DNA of 64,000 bases from JAVDCA01 sp963819385 (GTDB lineage Bacteria; Pseudomonadota; Alphaproteobacteria; Rhizobiales; Xanthobacteraceae): positions 1-64,000 of the forward strand of contig CAWFVV010000003.1 of the NCBI GenBank assembly GCA_963819385.1, written 5' to 3'. Within the stretch, counting starts at the first letter, position 1, and each line of letters starts with the position of its first letter. Both the position numbers and the translations under genes were made by a program. This document shows positions 44,633 to 53,310 of this stretch, piece after piece. Under the pieces are notes generated by a model that did no database searches, was not told the DNA's origin, and saw only the letters and a list, made by a program, of their open reading frames with translations.

Positions 44633-45940
44633 TCAGATCATCACCGTATTCACGGTCCGCTGCTCGATCTCGCTGCGCACCTTGGCGTAGACCTTCGGAT
44701 TGCGTGCCGAGAGGATCTGCAGCGCGGCGAGCACCGCGTTCGACGGCTCGAGCACCGTCATCACCGGCACCTTGCTGGGCGCGCGCAGCGACGACCACAC
44801 GTCCTCGGGGAAATCCCTGGCGCTCGCCGGCACCGTGATCACGGGCATCGTCGACATCGCCGACAGCGTCGGGCCGGCGCCGTTCGAGCGGCCGATGAAG
44901 GCGATCATCACCGAGTCCGGCACCTCCTGCGCCAGGCGGTGCAGCGTATGCGCGGCCGCGACCGGCTCCTTGTGCACCGAGCAGACCACGACCTGCATGA
45001 GGTCGGCGAGATCGCCGAGCGCGTGGGTGAACGGCTCGGTCTTGTCCGACGTCGAGCCGCACCACAGGATGATGCGCTGCCGCGGCACCTGGAAGCGGCC
45101 CGTGATGTCGGCGACACGGCGATATTTCTCCACCACCGTGTCGATCGCGCCGCCGTCGCGGTACACCTGCTTGTCGAGATAGGCGCCGTTCTCCAGCACG
45201 CGCCACGAGTTGTTGTCGATCACGTCGGCGAGCAGCAGGCGGCCCTTGGTGTCGAAGCCGAACTCGACCTTGAGGTCGACCAGCGTGCCGCCCTGGAGCT
45301 GCCACGCCTTCTCGAGCGCAAGGAACGTCTGGCGCGCCACCCGCTCCATCTCGGGAAAGAACTTCCACTCGTCCTTGTGGTCGAACACGTCGTCGGTCGA
45401 GAGCACGAGGAACGGCTCCTGGCCGACCAGCGGCTTCGCCGGGTTGTAGAGCTTGATCTGCTTGTCGCCCTCCGCGTAGCCTATCAGCGGATCGTCGGCG
45501 ACGAGCGGCTTGCCCTTCCAGTTCTTGTCCTTGGTCTTGAGGTAGAACTCGACGATCAGCCGCGGAAACAGCTGGCCCTTGCCGTATTGCGGATGGCGCT
45601 TGAGATAGGAGCCGTGCGCCTCGCGCCGCGTCACCACCTCGTAGGGCAGCATGTGGCACTTCGGCGCGATGAACGAGGTCGCGCTGTCCTGCTCCTCGAA
45701 CGCTACGGGCAAGCCGCACGCTTTGAGCAGGCGGAAGACGTTGCAGGTGGTGCCGTTGGCGAGCGCGCTCTTGCCCGAGATCACGTCGTGCTTCGCGCCG
45801 TCGCCCGCTGTGATGTCATCCTTGGAGATGAGCGTCACGAGATCGGCGCTGCCGGCGATCTGGTGGATCTTCTTGGTCTTGCCCTCGGTGACGAGGGCCC
45901 CGAGGGAATGCTTCGAGCGTTCGGCCGTCTTTGCGTCCAC
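44633..45940 (-). CDS. Bifunctional SAICAR synthetase / AIR carboxylase (PAICS-like fusion)
   Basis: A 435-aa protein catalysing two successive steps of purine synthesis. Residues 1-265 are a SAICAR synthetase (PurC): VTEGKTKKIHQ, SKDDITAGDGAKHD, SFIAPKCHMLPYEVV, GSYLKRHPQ and LLLADVIDNNSWR. Residues 275-425 are a class II AIR carboxylase like that of animals: ILWCGSTSD, SVHKEP, FIGRSNGAGPTLSAM, DVWSSLRAPS. Domain order and the animal-style motifs (for example FIAPxCxMxPxE and VWSSLR) match vertebrate PAICS more than bacterial PurC plus class I PurE. The frame is intact and the start is clean. Ordinary purE and purK may exist elsewhere. Confidence 0.88.
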   Translation of the reverse strand: MDAKTAERSKHSLGALVTEGKTKKIHQIAGSADLVTLISKDDITAGDGAKHDVISGKSALANGTTCNVFRLLKACGLPVAFEEQDSATSFIAPKCHMLPYEVVTRREAHGSYLKRHPQYGKGQLFPRLIVEFYLKTKDKNWKGKPLVADDPLIGYAEGDKQIKLYNPAKPLVGQEPFLVLSTDDVFDHKDEWKFFPEMERVARQTFLALEKAWQLQGGTLVDLKVEFGFDTKGRLLLADVIDNNSWRVLENGAYLDKQVYRDGGAIDTVVEKYRRVADITGRFQVPRQRIILWCGSTSDKTEPFTHALGDLADLMQVVVCSVHKEPVAAAHTLHRLAQEVPDSVMIAFIGRSNGAGPTLSAMSTMPVITVPASARDFPEDVWSSLRAPSKVPVMTVLEPSNAVLAALQILSARNPKVYAKVRSEIEQRTVNTVMI

Positions 45941-46210
45941 GGCGGTTTCCTGTCTGGCTAGCGAGTTGCGAGGTTAAATCGGGGCGTGTCACTGCACGTG
46001 TCTTGGTCGGTGAACCTGCATCCGCCTCGAATCAAGGCCGGGACGGCTTCCGCCGGGACATGCACCCATCCTGAGATAGCCTAACTCCCCGCGCTGGCAA
46101 GGGCCATTTCGCCGCTATCCAGTGGGGATTTTACCCCGGGAACCCGACGATCCGCCGCGCGGTCGGCCCCGGGCCGGCAGGCCCGTTCCGGACACCGGCG
46201 GTCGATGGGC

Positions 46211-47017
46211 TCAACCCTTGATCTGGCGACCGGCGCGCACGTCGGCGATCAGGGCCGTGAAGGCTTCGAGGCTCGCCCTGGCGGTGTTGACGTAGGTGTC
46301 GGTCTTGGCATCGAGCCATTTCTCCGCGTAGCCGATCGCCGTGTGGGCAAGGCGCACACGGCCGTCGAGCCACGGTCCGCCGCCGAAGCCGCCGATCACC
46401 GGGATCTTCACCGCCTTCACGACCGCTTCGCCCGCGACCGGCCCCGAATTGGTGAAATCGAGCAGCGAGGCGCCGGCCTCCTCGAGCACCTTCGCCTCCG
46501 CGACGAGTCGCTGCGTCAGCTCCGGCCGCGCCTGCGCGTCCGCCGCCGATTGTGCGCCGTACGGAATGCCGAACTTGAGCGCGGTCTGCGGCGTGAGGCC
46601 GAACTGCGCGAACACCGGAATGCCGGCGCGCACGAGCGCGCGCACCGCATCGGGGAAGTCTGCCGCCGCATCGACCTTGATCAGGTCGGCGCCGCCTTCC
46701 TTGACGAGGCGGATCGCGGCCGCGAGCGCCGTGTCGATGCCCTGCTGCACCGGCCCGAACGGAAGATCGCAGCTCACCAGCGCGCGCGCCGTGCCGCGCC
46801 GCACCGCCTTGCAGACGACGAGCATCTCGTCCAGCGTCACCTCGAGCGGATTGGCATGCCCCCACAGGTTGACGCCGACCGAGTCGCCGACCGAGATGAA
46901 ATCGACGCCGGCGCGGTCCGCGATGCGCGCCAGCGGATAATCCCACGCCACCACGCCGGCGATCTTCTGGCCGTCGCGCTTCATCTGCTGCAGCGCCGGA
47001 ATGGTGACGTTGTCCAT
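46211..47017 (-). CDS. PanB-like (ketopantoate hydroxymethyltransferase superfamily) protein, divergent
   Basis: A 268-aa TIM-barrel protein aligned end to end with PanB: AWDYPLARIADRAG, SVGDSVGVNLWGH with the metal-ligand Asp, VSCDLPFG with the second Asp, FGLTPQ and PVIGGFGGG. Two catalytic positions differ from E. coli PanB: the metal-binding Glu114 of KIEGG is Asp (IKVDAA), and catalytic Glu181 in LECVP is replaced (LLDFTNSGP). So activity as PanB is doubtful; a related aldol or lyase reaction is possible. It is followed by a class II aldolase on the same strand. Confidence 0.75.
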   Translation of the reverse strand: MDNVTIPALQQMKRDGQKIAGVVAWDYPLARIADRAGVDFISVGDSVGVNLWGHANPLEVTLDEMLVVCKAVRRGTARALVSCDLPFGPVQQGIDTALAAAIRLVKEGGADLIKVDAAADFPDAVRALVRAGIPVFAQFGLTPQTALKFGIPYGAQSAADAQARPELTQRLVAEAKVLEEAGASLLDFTNSGPVAGEAVVKAVKIPVIGGFGGGPWLDGRVRLAHTAIGYAEKWLDAKTDTYVNTARASLEAFTALIADVRAGRQIKG

Positions 47018-47031
47018 GGCTTCTCCTCATG

Positions 47032-47115
47032 CGTCATGCGCGGGCTTGGCCCGTGCATCCACGTCTTTGCTTTCGATGGAAGGCGTGGATGGCCGGGACA
47101 AGCCCGGCCATGACG
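47032..47115. repeat. CGTCATGGCCGGG palindromic repeat, copy 2
   Basis: Arms CGTCATGCGCGGGCTTGGCC and GACAAGCCCGGCCATGACG flank CATCCACG and CGTGGATGG. Same family as 4001-4084. It lies between the aldolase and PanB-like genes. Confidence 0.8.
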
Positions 47116-47162
47116 GGCTACGGGAACTCTTGCCCTGTCCTCGCGCGTTCGGTCAATGCGCC

Positions 47163-48002
47163 TCAGCGCCTGCCGCGCTTGCCCTTTGCGGCCGGCTTCT
47201 TCGCCTTCTTGCTGGCCTTCGCGGTGGGCTTCGCCGCCGCACGTGCCGGCTTGACCGCGCCCGCTGCCTTTGCCGCATTCACCACCGCTTCAGCGTCGAG
47301 CGTGCGCTTGACCCAATAGTCCCACGCCCGTTCCTGCGGGCCGGGCCGTAGATTGTAGGCGCCGGCGAGCTCAACCTCCTGCGCGTCGAGCGGCTCGACG
47401 TTGCCGAGCAGGCGCGCCTGCGTCTGCAGCTCGGCGTTCTTGCACGAGAAGATGGTGCGGAACACGCATTGGCGGATCGAGGTGCCGGCGGTGGTCGCGC
47501 CGTGGCGCCCCATCAGCACCATCCAGCCCGGGCCGAGCGCCTTGGCGAGCGAATGGCCTTCCTCGGGCTTCACCAGCACCAGCGCGGTCGAGCCAAACTC
47601 GTCGCGGCTGTCCCAGAACGGCACCCGCGCGCCCATGCTGGCCGCGAGGTGATAGACCGGGACCAGCGCGACGCGCGAGATCGCATAGGGCATGATCGAC
47701 GGCGCGTGGTGGTGGCACACCGACATCACGTCCGGCCGTGCCTGGTAGATGCAGCCATGGATCACGCGCTCGCCGTAGTGGCGCCACGTGGTCGGGTGCA
47801 CCGGCTCGGTGTCGAGCGTGTATTCGAGGATGTCCTCGGGCGCGACCAGCTCAGGCGCTCGGTGCCGGGAAATGAGGAAGCGATTGGGATCGGTCGGGTG
47901 GCGCACGCTGATGTGGCCGAAGGCATCGACGATGCCCTCATGCGCGAGGATGCGGTTGGCGAGCGAAAGCTCCTCGCGAATGGCGGCAAGGTTGTCGGCC
48001 AT
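47163..48002 (-). CDS. Class II aldolase/adducin family protein with Lys/Ala-rich tail
   Basis: A 279-aa zinc-dependent aldolase/epimerase-fold protein. The start at 48002 gives MADNLAAIREELSLANRILAHEG. Metal-ligand motifs are FGHISVRHP around residue 29 and VCHHHAPS around 95. The last 40 residues are Ala, Lys and Pro repeats (AKPTAKASKKAKKPAAKGKR), resembling histone H1-like tails; these are unusual for the family and may bind nucleic acid or simply be a basic extension. It precedes the PanB-like gene, so the pair may run a retro-aldol step. Confidence 0.82.
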   Translation of the reverse strand: MADNLAAIREELSLANRILAHEGIVDAFGHISVRHPTDPNRFLISRHRAPELVAPEDILEYTLDTEPVHPTTWRHYGERVIHGCIYQARPDVMSVCHHHAPSIMPYAISRVALVPVYHLAASMGARVPFWDSRDEFGSTALVLVKPEEGHSLAKALGPGWMVLMGRHGATTAGTSIRQCVFRTIFSCKNAELQTQARLLGNVEPLDAQEVELAGAYNLRPGPQERAWDYWVKRTLDAEAVVNAAKAAGAVKPARAAAKPTAKASKKAKKPAAKGKRGRR

Positions 48003-48156
48003 GGGATACTCCTTGGGCTGGCGGATCTTTGATTTGCGCATATCCTTGTCGGCGGACCGGTGTCCAGTCCGCCGGGATACGCACCGGGCGGGGTTCTTTT
48101 CTACACAAACCGGCTAGATTTGCCGCCGAAAAGTGCCGGGGCGACCAGGGTTCGCG

Positions 48157-49134
48157 ATGACGCTGTCCAGACGTGCCTTCTGTGCGCTCGCCCTTGCGTC
48201 GGGCGCGGCCGCGCGTGCCGGCGCGCAGGAGGCGGCGGATTTTCCCGCGAGCTCGGTCAAGATCATCGTGCCGTTCGCGGCCGGCGGTCCGACCGACGTG
48301 GTGGCGCGCATTCTCGCCGAGCTCCTGTCCGAGCGCTGGCATGGCCGACCCGTGGTGGTCGAGGATCGGCCGGGCGCCGGCACGATCGTGGCGACCGCCG
48401 CGGTCGCCAAGGCACCGGCCGACGGCTACACGATCGGGATTGCCACCAACTCGTTCCTGATCAATCCCGCGATCCAGCTCAAGCTGCCTTACGACACCAA
48501 AGCCGACTTCGTCTCCATCGGTATGATCGCGACGCAGCCGGTCGCGCTCGTCGCCAACGCGGCGTTTCCGGCGACGACGCTCGCCGAGGTGATCGACATC
48601 GCGAAGAAGAGCGCCGAGCCGCTCAACTACACCTCGCCGGGGCCGCGCGGCGTCGGCCATCTGGCGGGCGAGATGCTCAAGCAGCGCGCCGGCATCCGCA
48701 TGCAGCACATCGCCTACAACGGCAGCGCGCCCGCGCTCAACGACGTGATCGCCGGGCGCGTGCCGCTGATGTTCGACATCTGGCATTCGGCGCGGCGCTA
48801 CGTCGAGACCGGCCAGCTCAAGCTGATCGCCGGCTGCGGTCTCGCGCCGCTGCCGGGCGCCGCGACGTCGGCGACCATCGCGCAGACCTTCCCGGGCTTC
48901 AACGTGGTGGCGTTCAACGCCGTGATCGGCCCCGCCGGCATCCCGGCGCCCGTGCTGGAGAAGCTCTCGACCTATATCGGCGCCGTGGTCGACTTGCCCG
49001 AGTTCGCCGAGCGCACCCGCTCGCTCGGCATCGATGCGAAAAGCATGACGCCGCGCGAGCTCGACGCGTGGTTCGAGAAAGAGCTGGAGCGCTGGGCCGA
49101 GATCGCGAAGGAAGCGAATTTGAAAGCGGAGTGA
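48157..49134 (+). CDS. TTT (Bug/TctC) substrate-binding protein, no. 3
   Basis: A 325-aa receptor. The N-terminus MTLSRRAFCALALASGAAARAGAQ has a twin-arginine pattern. Motifs are PFAAGGPTDVVARILAELL, RPGAGTIVATAAVAKA and AYNGSAPALNDVIAGRV. The gene is divergent from the aldolase and followed by an amidohydrolase gene on the same strand. No permease is present. Confidence 0.87.
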   Translation: MTLSRRAFCALALASGAAARAGAQEAADFPASSVKIIVPFAAGGPTDVVARILAELLSERWHGRPVVVEDRPGAGTIVATAAVAKAPADGYTIGIATNSFLINPAIQLKLPYDTKADFVSIGMIATQPVALVANAAFPATTLAEVIDIAKKSAEPLNYTSPGPRGVGHLAGEMLKQRAGIRMQHIAYNGSAPALNDVIAGRVPLMFDIWHSARRYVETGQLKLIAGCGLAPLPGAATSATIAQTFPGFNVVAFNAVIGPAGIPAPVLEKLSTYIGAVVDLPEFAERTRSLGIDAKSMTPRELDAWFEKELERWAEIAKEANLKAE

Positions 49135-49222
49135 CGTCATTGCGAGGGGCGCGTGGCGCCCCGAAGCAATCTCGACCGGCATACATTGCGGCGCGAGATT
49201 GCTTCGCTTCGCTCGCAATGAC
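49135..49222. repeat. CATTGCGAGGGGCG palindromic repeat
   Basis: GTCATTGCGAGGGGCGCGTG and CTTCGCTCGCAATGAC are the outer arms, with GAAGCAATCTCG and CGAGATTGCTTCG inside. It lies between the TTT and amidohydrolase genes. Confidence 0.82.
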
Positions 49223-49275
49223 ACCCTGTCGGAGTCGTCGATTTTGGCGTATATTCTCCCTAAGGAGAGCCGGCC

Positions 49276-50373
49276 ATGAACATGGAGCTCAAATCCCCGC
49301 TGCGGGCGCAGAAGACCAAGCTCGAGATCGTCGACTGCGACTTCCACCCCAAGATCGCGTACGAGCAGCTCAAGCCGCACCTGAGCGACCGCTGGTGGCA
49401 ATATCTGCACACCTACGGCATCCGCGCGCGTCACGGGTATGCCAAGGGCTATCAATTCCCCAAGATTACCCCGCTGGCGGCACGCCGCGATGCCTGGCCG
49501 CCCGGCGGACTGCCCGGGAGCGATATCGACTTCATCCGCAAGCAGCATCTCGATTTCTATGGGATCGGCCATGCCATCCTGACGCCGCTCTCGCCGGCCG
49601 GGTTCGGCGAACAGAACGCCGATTTTTCCGCCGCCATGGCGACGGCCGCCAACGAGGCGCAGGCCGAGTTCTGGGTCGGCGAGGAGCCGCGGTTCCGCGC
49701 GTCGATCTGCGTGCCCTACGAGGACGGCGCGGCGGCCGCGCGCGAGATCAGGCGTTGTGCCGGCCGGCGCGAGTTCGTCCAGGTGTTCATGCTCAGCCGC
49801 ACCAGCGAGGCGCTCGGTCGGCGCCGTTACTGGCCGATCTACGAGGCCGCCGTCGAGGCCGGCCTGCCGGTCGGCATCCATGTGTTCGGCTCCAGCGGCT
49901 GGGCCGGGACCAACACGGGCTGGCCGTCCTACTACATCGAGGAGACGACCGAGAACGCAACGTCGGCGCAGGCGCTGATCACGAGCTTCCTCATGGAAGG
50001 CGTGTTCGAGCGCTATCGCGACCTCAAGGTCGTGCTCATCGAGTCGGGCTTCGGCTGGCTGCCGGCGCTCGGTTGGCGGCTCGATCGCAACTGGAAGCGC
50101 ATGCGCGACGAGGTCCCGCACCTCAAGCGCGCGCCGTCCGAGTACATGCGCGAGCATCTCTGGGTCACCACCCAGCCGATGGAGGAGACCGAGAAGCCCG
50201 AGCACCTCATCGACCTGATGAACTGGATCGGGCTCGACCGGATTCTTTTCTCCAGTGACTATCCGCACTGGGATTTCGACGATCCCTTCATGGCGCTGCC
50301 GACGAGCCTCAGTGATGAGCAGCGCCGCCGCATTTATGCGGGCAACGCCAAGGCGCTCTACGGGCTGGATTGA
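49276..50373 (+). CDS. Amidohydrolase-family protein
   Basis: A 365-aa amidohydrolase-2 (ACMSD-like) protein. VDCDFHPK near residue 19 replaces the more common D-x-H-x-H start with one histidine. HVFGSSGW around 210 has the next ligand, and FSSDYPHWDFDDP near 335 holds the catalytic Asp. AAGGAGAGCC precedes ATG 49276. It is similar in the C-terminal half to the amidohydrolase at 25671 (EYMREH, TTQPMEET). The protein is intact. Confidence 0.84.
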   Translation: MNMELKSPLRAQKTKLEIVDCDFHPKIAYEQLKPHLSDRWWQYLHTYGIRARHGYAKGYQFPKITPLAARRDAWPPGGLPGSDIDFIRKQHLDFYGIGHAILTPLSPAGFGEQNADFSAAMATAANEAQAEFWVGEEPRFRASICVPYEDGAAAAREIRRCAGRREFVQVFMLSRTSEALGRRRYWPIYEAAVEAGLPVGIHVFGSSGWAGTNTGWPSYYIEETTENATSAQALITSFLMEGVFERYRDLKVVLIESGFGWLPALGWRLDRNWKRMRDEVPHLKRAPSEYMREHLWVTTQPMEETEKPEHLIDLMNWIGLDRILFSSDYPHWDFDDPFMALPTSLSDEQRRRIYAGNAKALYGLD

Positions 50374-50380
50374 GTTTGGC

Positions 50381-50427
50381 CGTCATCGCCCGCCCCCGAC
50401 CTGATCGGGGGCGGGCAATGACGTCGT
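50381..50427. repeat. GTCATCGCCCGCC palindrome
   Basis: CGTCATCGCCCGCCCCCGACC and GGGGGCGGGCAATGACG form a near-perfect hairpin with a short loop. It follows the amidohydrolase stop and may terminate transcription. Confidence 0.75.
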
Positions 50428-50450
50428 AGGTTTAATCGAACCGCACCGGC

Positions 50451-50732
50451 TCACCCGACGGTTCCATCCTCGCTCAATCGCACATCGAACTTCGACCACG
50501 GATGCTCGTCCCCGCAGTGCGGACAGAGCGACTGCACGACCGTGTCGGGAATGAGATCGAGGCTTTGTCTGTCGGTTTCGATGCCAGTCGAGAATTCCTT
50601 GCCGGTAACCGGGCAAGTGATCAGCAAGAGGCCCAAGCGCTCCCCCCCAATTCTCGCGCCCGCAAGCGCGATCCACCCGAGCGCAACTATACGGGCGGCG
50701 CCGGCTCGATCAAGGCAAACGCGATTTGTCAT
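50451..50732 (-). CDS. Small zinc-ribbon-like protein
   Basis: A 93-aa frame directly behind pdxA (4 bases). The part that looks conserved starts around residue 36 and has ITCPVTGKEFSTG, then SLCPHCGDEHPW, i.e. C-x5-to-35-C-x2-C-x2-H pattern. The first 35 residues look non-conserved, so translation could begin later at a TTG near residue 33. I recognise the CP-TG...CPHCG layout from short hypothetical proteins of Bradyrhizobium relatives. Confidence 0.6.
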   Translation of the reverse strand: MTNRVCLDRAGAARIVALGWIALAGARIGGERLGLLLITCPVTGKEFSTGIETDRQSLDLIPDTVVQSLCPHCGDEHPWSKFDVRLSEDGTVG

Positions 50733-50735
50733 GCG

Positions 50736-51737
50736 TCAGGCGGTCACCAGATTCCCGCCGGCCAGCCGCGTAATTGCCTCGATCATGGCGACCGGGCTCG
50801 CAATACCCTTGCCCGCGATGTCGAACGCGCTGCCGTGCGCGACCGACGAGAACAGGATCGGGCTGCCGATCGCGAAGGCGGCCGACTGATTGAACGCGAG
50901 CAGCTTCGCGGCGATGTGCCCCTGGTCGTGCAGCATGACGACGAAGGCATCGACGTCCTTGCGTTGAAGCATCGTGTCGCTGCCGAACGGGCCGATGGCC
51001 GCGATGCCGGCCGCCTGCGCGTCGGCGATCGCGGGCGCGATCACGTCGATCTCCTCGCGTCCGAACAGTCCGCCTTCGCCCGCGTGCGGGTTGAGCCCGC
51101 CGACGCAGAACCGCGGCGCCGCGATCCCGATGCGCCGCAGCGCCGTGTCGGCGGCGCGGATCGTGCGGCCGACACGCTCGCGCGTGATCAGCGTCAGCGC
51201 CTGCGCGACGCCGACATGCAGCGTGCAATGGACGATGCGGGTGTCGCCGAAGCACAGCATGAGAAAAACGTCGTGATGGTTCATGCCGGTCTCGCGCGCG
51301 ACGAACGAGGGATAGCCGTCGAACGCGATGCCGGCCGCCGCGATGGAGGTCTGGTTGTGCGGCGCCGCCACCACGCCGTCGACCTCGCCGGCACGTGCCG
51401 CCGCGATTGCGCGCGCCGCGCTCGCGAGCGTCGCGCGGCCATAGGCTGCGTCGTTGACGCCGAGCCTGAGGTCGGCGCTGCCGTCGAACGGCACCGCCAG
51501 CACCTCGATGGCGCCGTCGCGCCAGCGCGCCGCGCGGACGTCCGCGACGACATGAAGTGGCGCCGCGATCCCGGCCGCACTGGCGTGCCGGCGGATCGCC
51601 TCAATGTCGCCGACCACGAGCGGCCGGCAGATGGCGCGCACGGCCGGATCGAGCGCGGCCTTGAGACTCACCTCCGGGCCGATCCCGGCCGGGTCTCCGG
51701 TTGCGATCGCGATGCGCGGCAGTTGATGGTCGGGCAT
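50736..51737 (-). CDS. pdxA: 4-hydroxythreonine-4-phosphate dehydrogenase family (PdxA-like)
   Basis: A 333-aa NAD-dependent metal enzyme. IATGDPAGIGPEVSLKA at residue 10 and GLNPHAGEGGLFGREE around 215 are signature motifs. Metal-ligand histidines are expected in APHNQTS, CTLHVGV and LHDQGH. PdxA makes the pyridoxal precursor; related PdxA2 enzymes oxidise threonate or erythronate phosphates, or aromatic dihydrodiols in phthalate degradation. In a neighbourhood of catabolic genes a PdxA2-type role is possible. The start at 51737 gives MPDHQLPRIAIATGDP. Confidence 0.85.
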   Translation of the reverse strand: MPDHQLPRIAIATGDPAGIGPEVSLKAALDPAVRAICRPLVVGDIEAIRRHASAAGIAAPLHVVADVRAARWRDGAIEVLAVPFDGSADLRLGVNDAAYGRATLASAARAIAAARAGEVDGVVAAPHNQTSIAAAGIAFDGYPSFVARETGMNHHDVFLMLCFGDTRIVHCTLHVGVAQALTLITRERVGRTIRAADTALRRIGIAAPRFCVGGLNPHAGEGGLFGREEIDVIAPAIADAQAAGIAAIGPFGSDTMLQRKDVDAFVVMLHDQGHIAAKLLAFNQSAAFAIGSPILFSSVAHGSAFDIAGKGIASPVAMIEAITRLAGGNLVTA

Positions 51738-51839
51738 GTTTGACCTCATGGCCGCCCGGGCTCTAGGCTCACGCGGCCGCTCGTGACTTTTCGCTTCGCC
51801 GACCAGAATATGCGCGAGATAGAGCAAAAGGGAGCGCCC

Positions 51840-52814
51840 GTGAAGCGACGATCCGCCCTATGCGCGGCCGCACTCGTGGCGGCTTTCTGGTCCGCCGCGC
51901 CCGCGCAGGCCGAGGAGTGGCCGGCGCGGCCGGTGCGCATCGTCAACACGTTCGCGGCGGGCGGCGCCGCCGACATCCTGGCGCGCCTGGTCGCCGACGC
52001 CCTGTCGAAGGCCTTTCACCAGCAGTTCTTCGTCGAGACCCGCGCCGGCGCCGGCGGCGTGATCGGCGTGCAGAGCGTCGTCAACACGCCGCCCGACGGC
52101 TACAACTTCGTCATCACCAATGTGTCGCTGCTCGCCCTCGATCCGACGAGCAAGCCGCGCCTCGGCTTCGATCCCAACCGCGACCTCGTCAACATCGCCT
52201 ATATCGCGGGCTCGCCGGTGGCGCTGTCGGTCAATCCCGCCAGTGGGCCGAAGATGCTCGCCGATTTCCTCGCCCGCGCCAAGACGAGCGATAAGCCGCT
52301 CACCTATTCGTCGTCCGGCATCGGCAGCATGGGCCAATTGGTCTGCGAGCTCTTCGCCCGCAAGGCCGGCGTGCGCGTCGAGCTGATCCCCTACAAGGGC
52401 GCCTCGCAGGGTCTCGCCGATCTGGTCGGCGGCCACATCGCATTCTCGTGCCAGACCGTGTCGTCGACCTCGGCGCAGCTCAAGTCCGGCACGCTGCTCA
52501 GCCTTGCCCATACCGGCAAGACCCGCATGGCGGATTTCCCCGCGGTGCCGACCTTCACGGAGCTCGGCTACCCCGATGTCGCGAGCACCGTCTGGTTCTC
52601 GCTCTCGGCGCCCGCCGGCCTCCCGAAGGATATCGTCGAGAAGGTCAACCGCGAGATCGTGCGCGCCATGTCGACGCCCGACGCGCAGCTGCGCCTGCGC
52701 CAGCTCGGCCTCGTCGCCGACCCCATGACGGTCGCGGAGTTCAACGATCTCATCAAGCGCGAGACGACGCGCTGGAAACCCGTGATCGAGGAACTGGGAC
52801 TGGTGGAGAAGTGA
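51840..52814 (+). CDS. TTT (Bug/TctC) substrate-binding protein, no. 4
   Basis: A 324-aa receptor beginning at GTG 51840, chosen because GGGAG lies 5 bases upstream. The signal peptide ends APAQAEE. Motifs are WPARPVRIVNTFAAGGAAD, RAGAGGVIGVQSV and PYKGASQGLADLVGGHI. It is divergent from pdxA and may supply its pathway. Confidence 0.88.
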   Translation: MKRRSALCAAALVAAFWSAAPAQAEEWPARPVRIVNTFAAGGAADILARLVADALSKAFHQQFFVETRAGAGGVIGVQSVVNTPPDGYNFVITNVSLLALDPTSKPRLGFDPNRDLVNIAYIAGSPVALSVNPASGPKMLADFLARAKTSDKPLTYSSSGIGSMGQLVCELFARKAGVRVELIPYKGASQGLADLVGGHIAFSCQTVSSTSAQLKSGTLLSLAHTGKTRMADFPAVPTFTELGYPDVASTVWFSLSAPAGLPKDIVEKVNREIVRAMSTPDAQLRLRQLGLVADPMTVAEFNDLIKRETTRWKPVIEELGLVEK

Positions 52815-52836
52815 GGTGAGGAACGCCGGAGCCTGC

Positions 52837-52976
52837 GCTCCCTCTCCCCGCTTGCGGGTGCGAGGGTCGGGGTGAGGGGGCGTCTCGCCGAATCCTCGAA
52901 CGATATTCCTTACCGCACTTCAGCGCCCCTCACCCCAACCCTCTCCCCGTTACGGCGGGAGGGGGCGCGGGCGCCG
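52837..52976. repeat. RIME-like palindromic repeat, copy 4
   Basis: CTCTCCCCGCTTGCGGGTGCGAG and CTCTCCCCGTTACGGCGGGAG hairpins around the GGTCGGGGTGAGGGGGCG centre. It fills the gap between the TTT gene and the TusA-like gene. Confidence 0.8.
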
Positions 52977-52989
52977 TGCCGAGTGCTCT

Positions 52990-53214
52990 TCACCCCTTGC
53001 GAATCCGAAACACCAGCACGTCACCGTCCCGCGCTTTCCCCTCGATTGTATCGCCGGTCTCGCGCACCAGGTTCGGAATATCGATCTCGGCGAGCGGATC
53101 GGTGCATTCGACCACCAGCAGGTCGCCCGCCGGCATCTTCGACAGCGCCTTGCGGGCGCGCAGCGCCGGCAAGGGGCATTTCAAGCCGCGCAGGTTGATG
53201 GTGGTTTCGGCCAT
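52990..53214 (-). CDS. TusA/SirA-like sulfurtransferase
   Basis: A 74-aa protein with the TusA signature CPLPAL (sulfur-carrying cysteine near residue 14), and VECTDPLAEIDIPN. The start at 53214 (MAETTINLRGLK) is preferred over 53247. TusA-type proteins relay persulfide for tRNA thiolation or molybdenum cofactor sulfuration. It is divergent from and adjacent to molybdenum genes, which supports the latter. Confidence 0.85.
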   Translation of the reverse strand: MAETTINLRGLKCPLPALRARKALSKMPAGDLLVVECTDPLAEIDIPNLVRETGDTIEGKARDGDVLVFRIRKG

Positions 53215-53310
53215 TTGCCTCTCGCAGTAACCAAGCTCATTCGCCATGGCGGCAGCGGCGCGTCAAGGTTCGCTTGACCCGCATGGGCCCGGAACCCCAC
53301 ATAACCCCCG

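Noticed and set aside
47938..50268. 776-aa minus-strand frame across the TTT receptor and amidohydrolase
   Set aside because: Antisense to two well-supported genes and without any recognisable domain.
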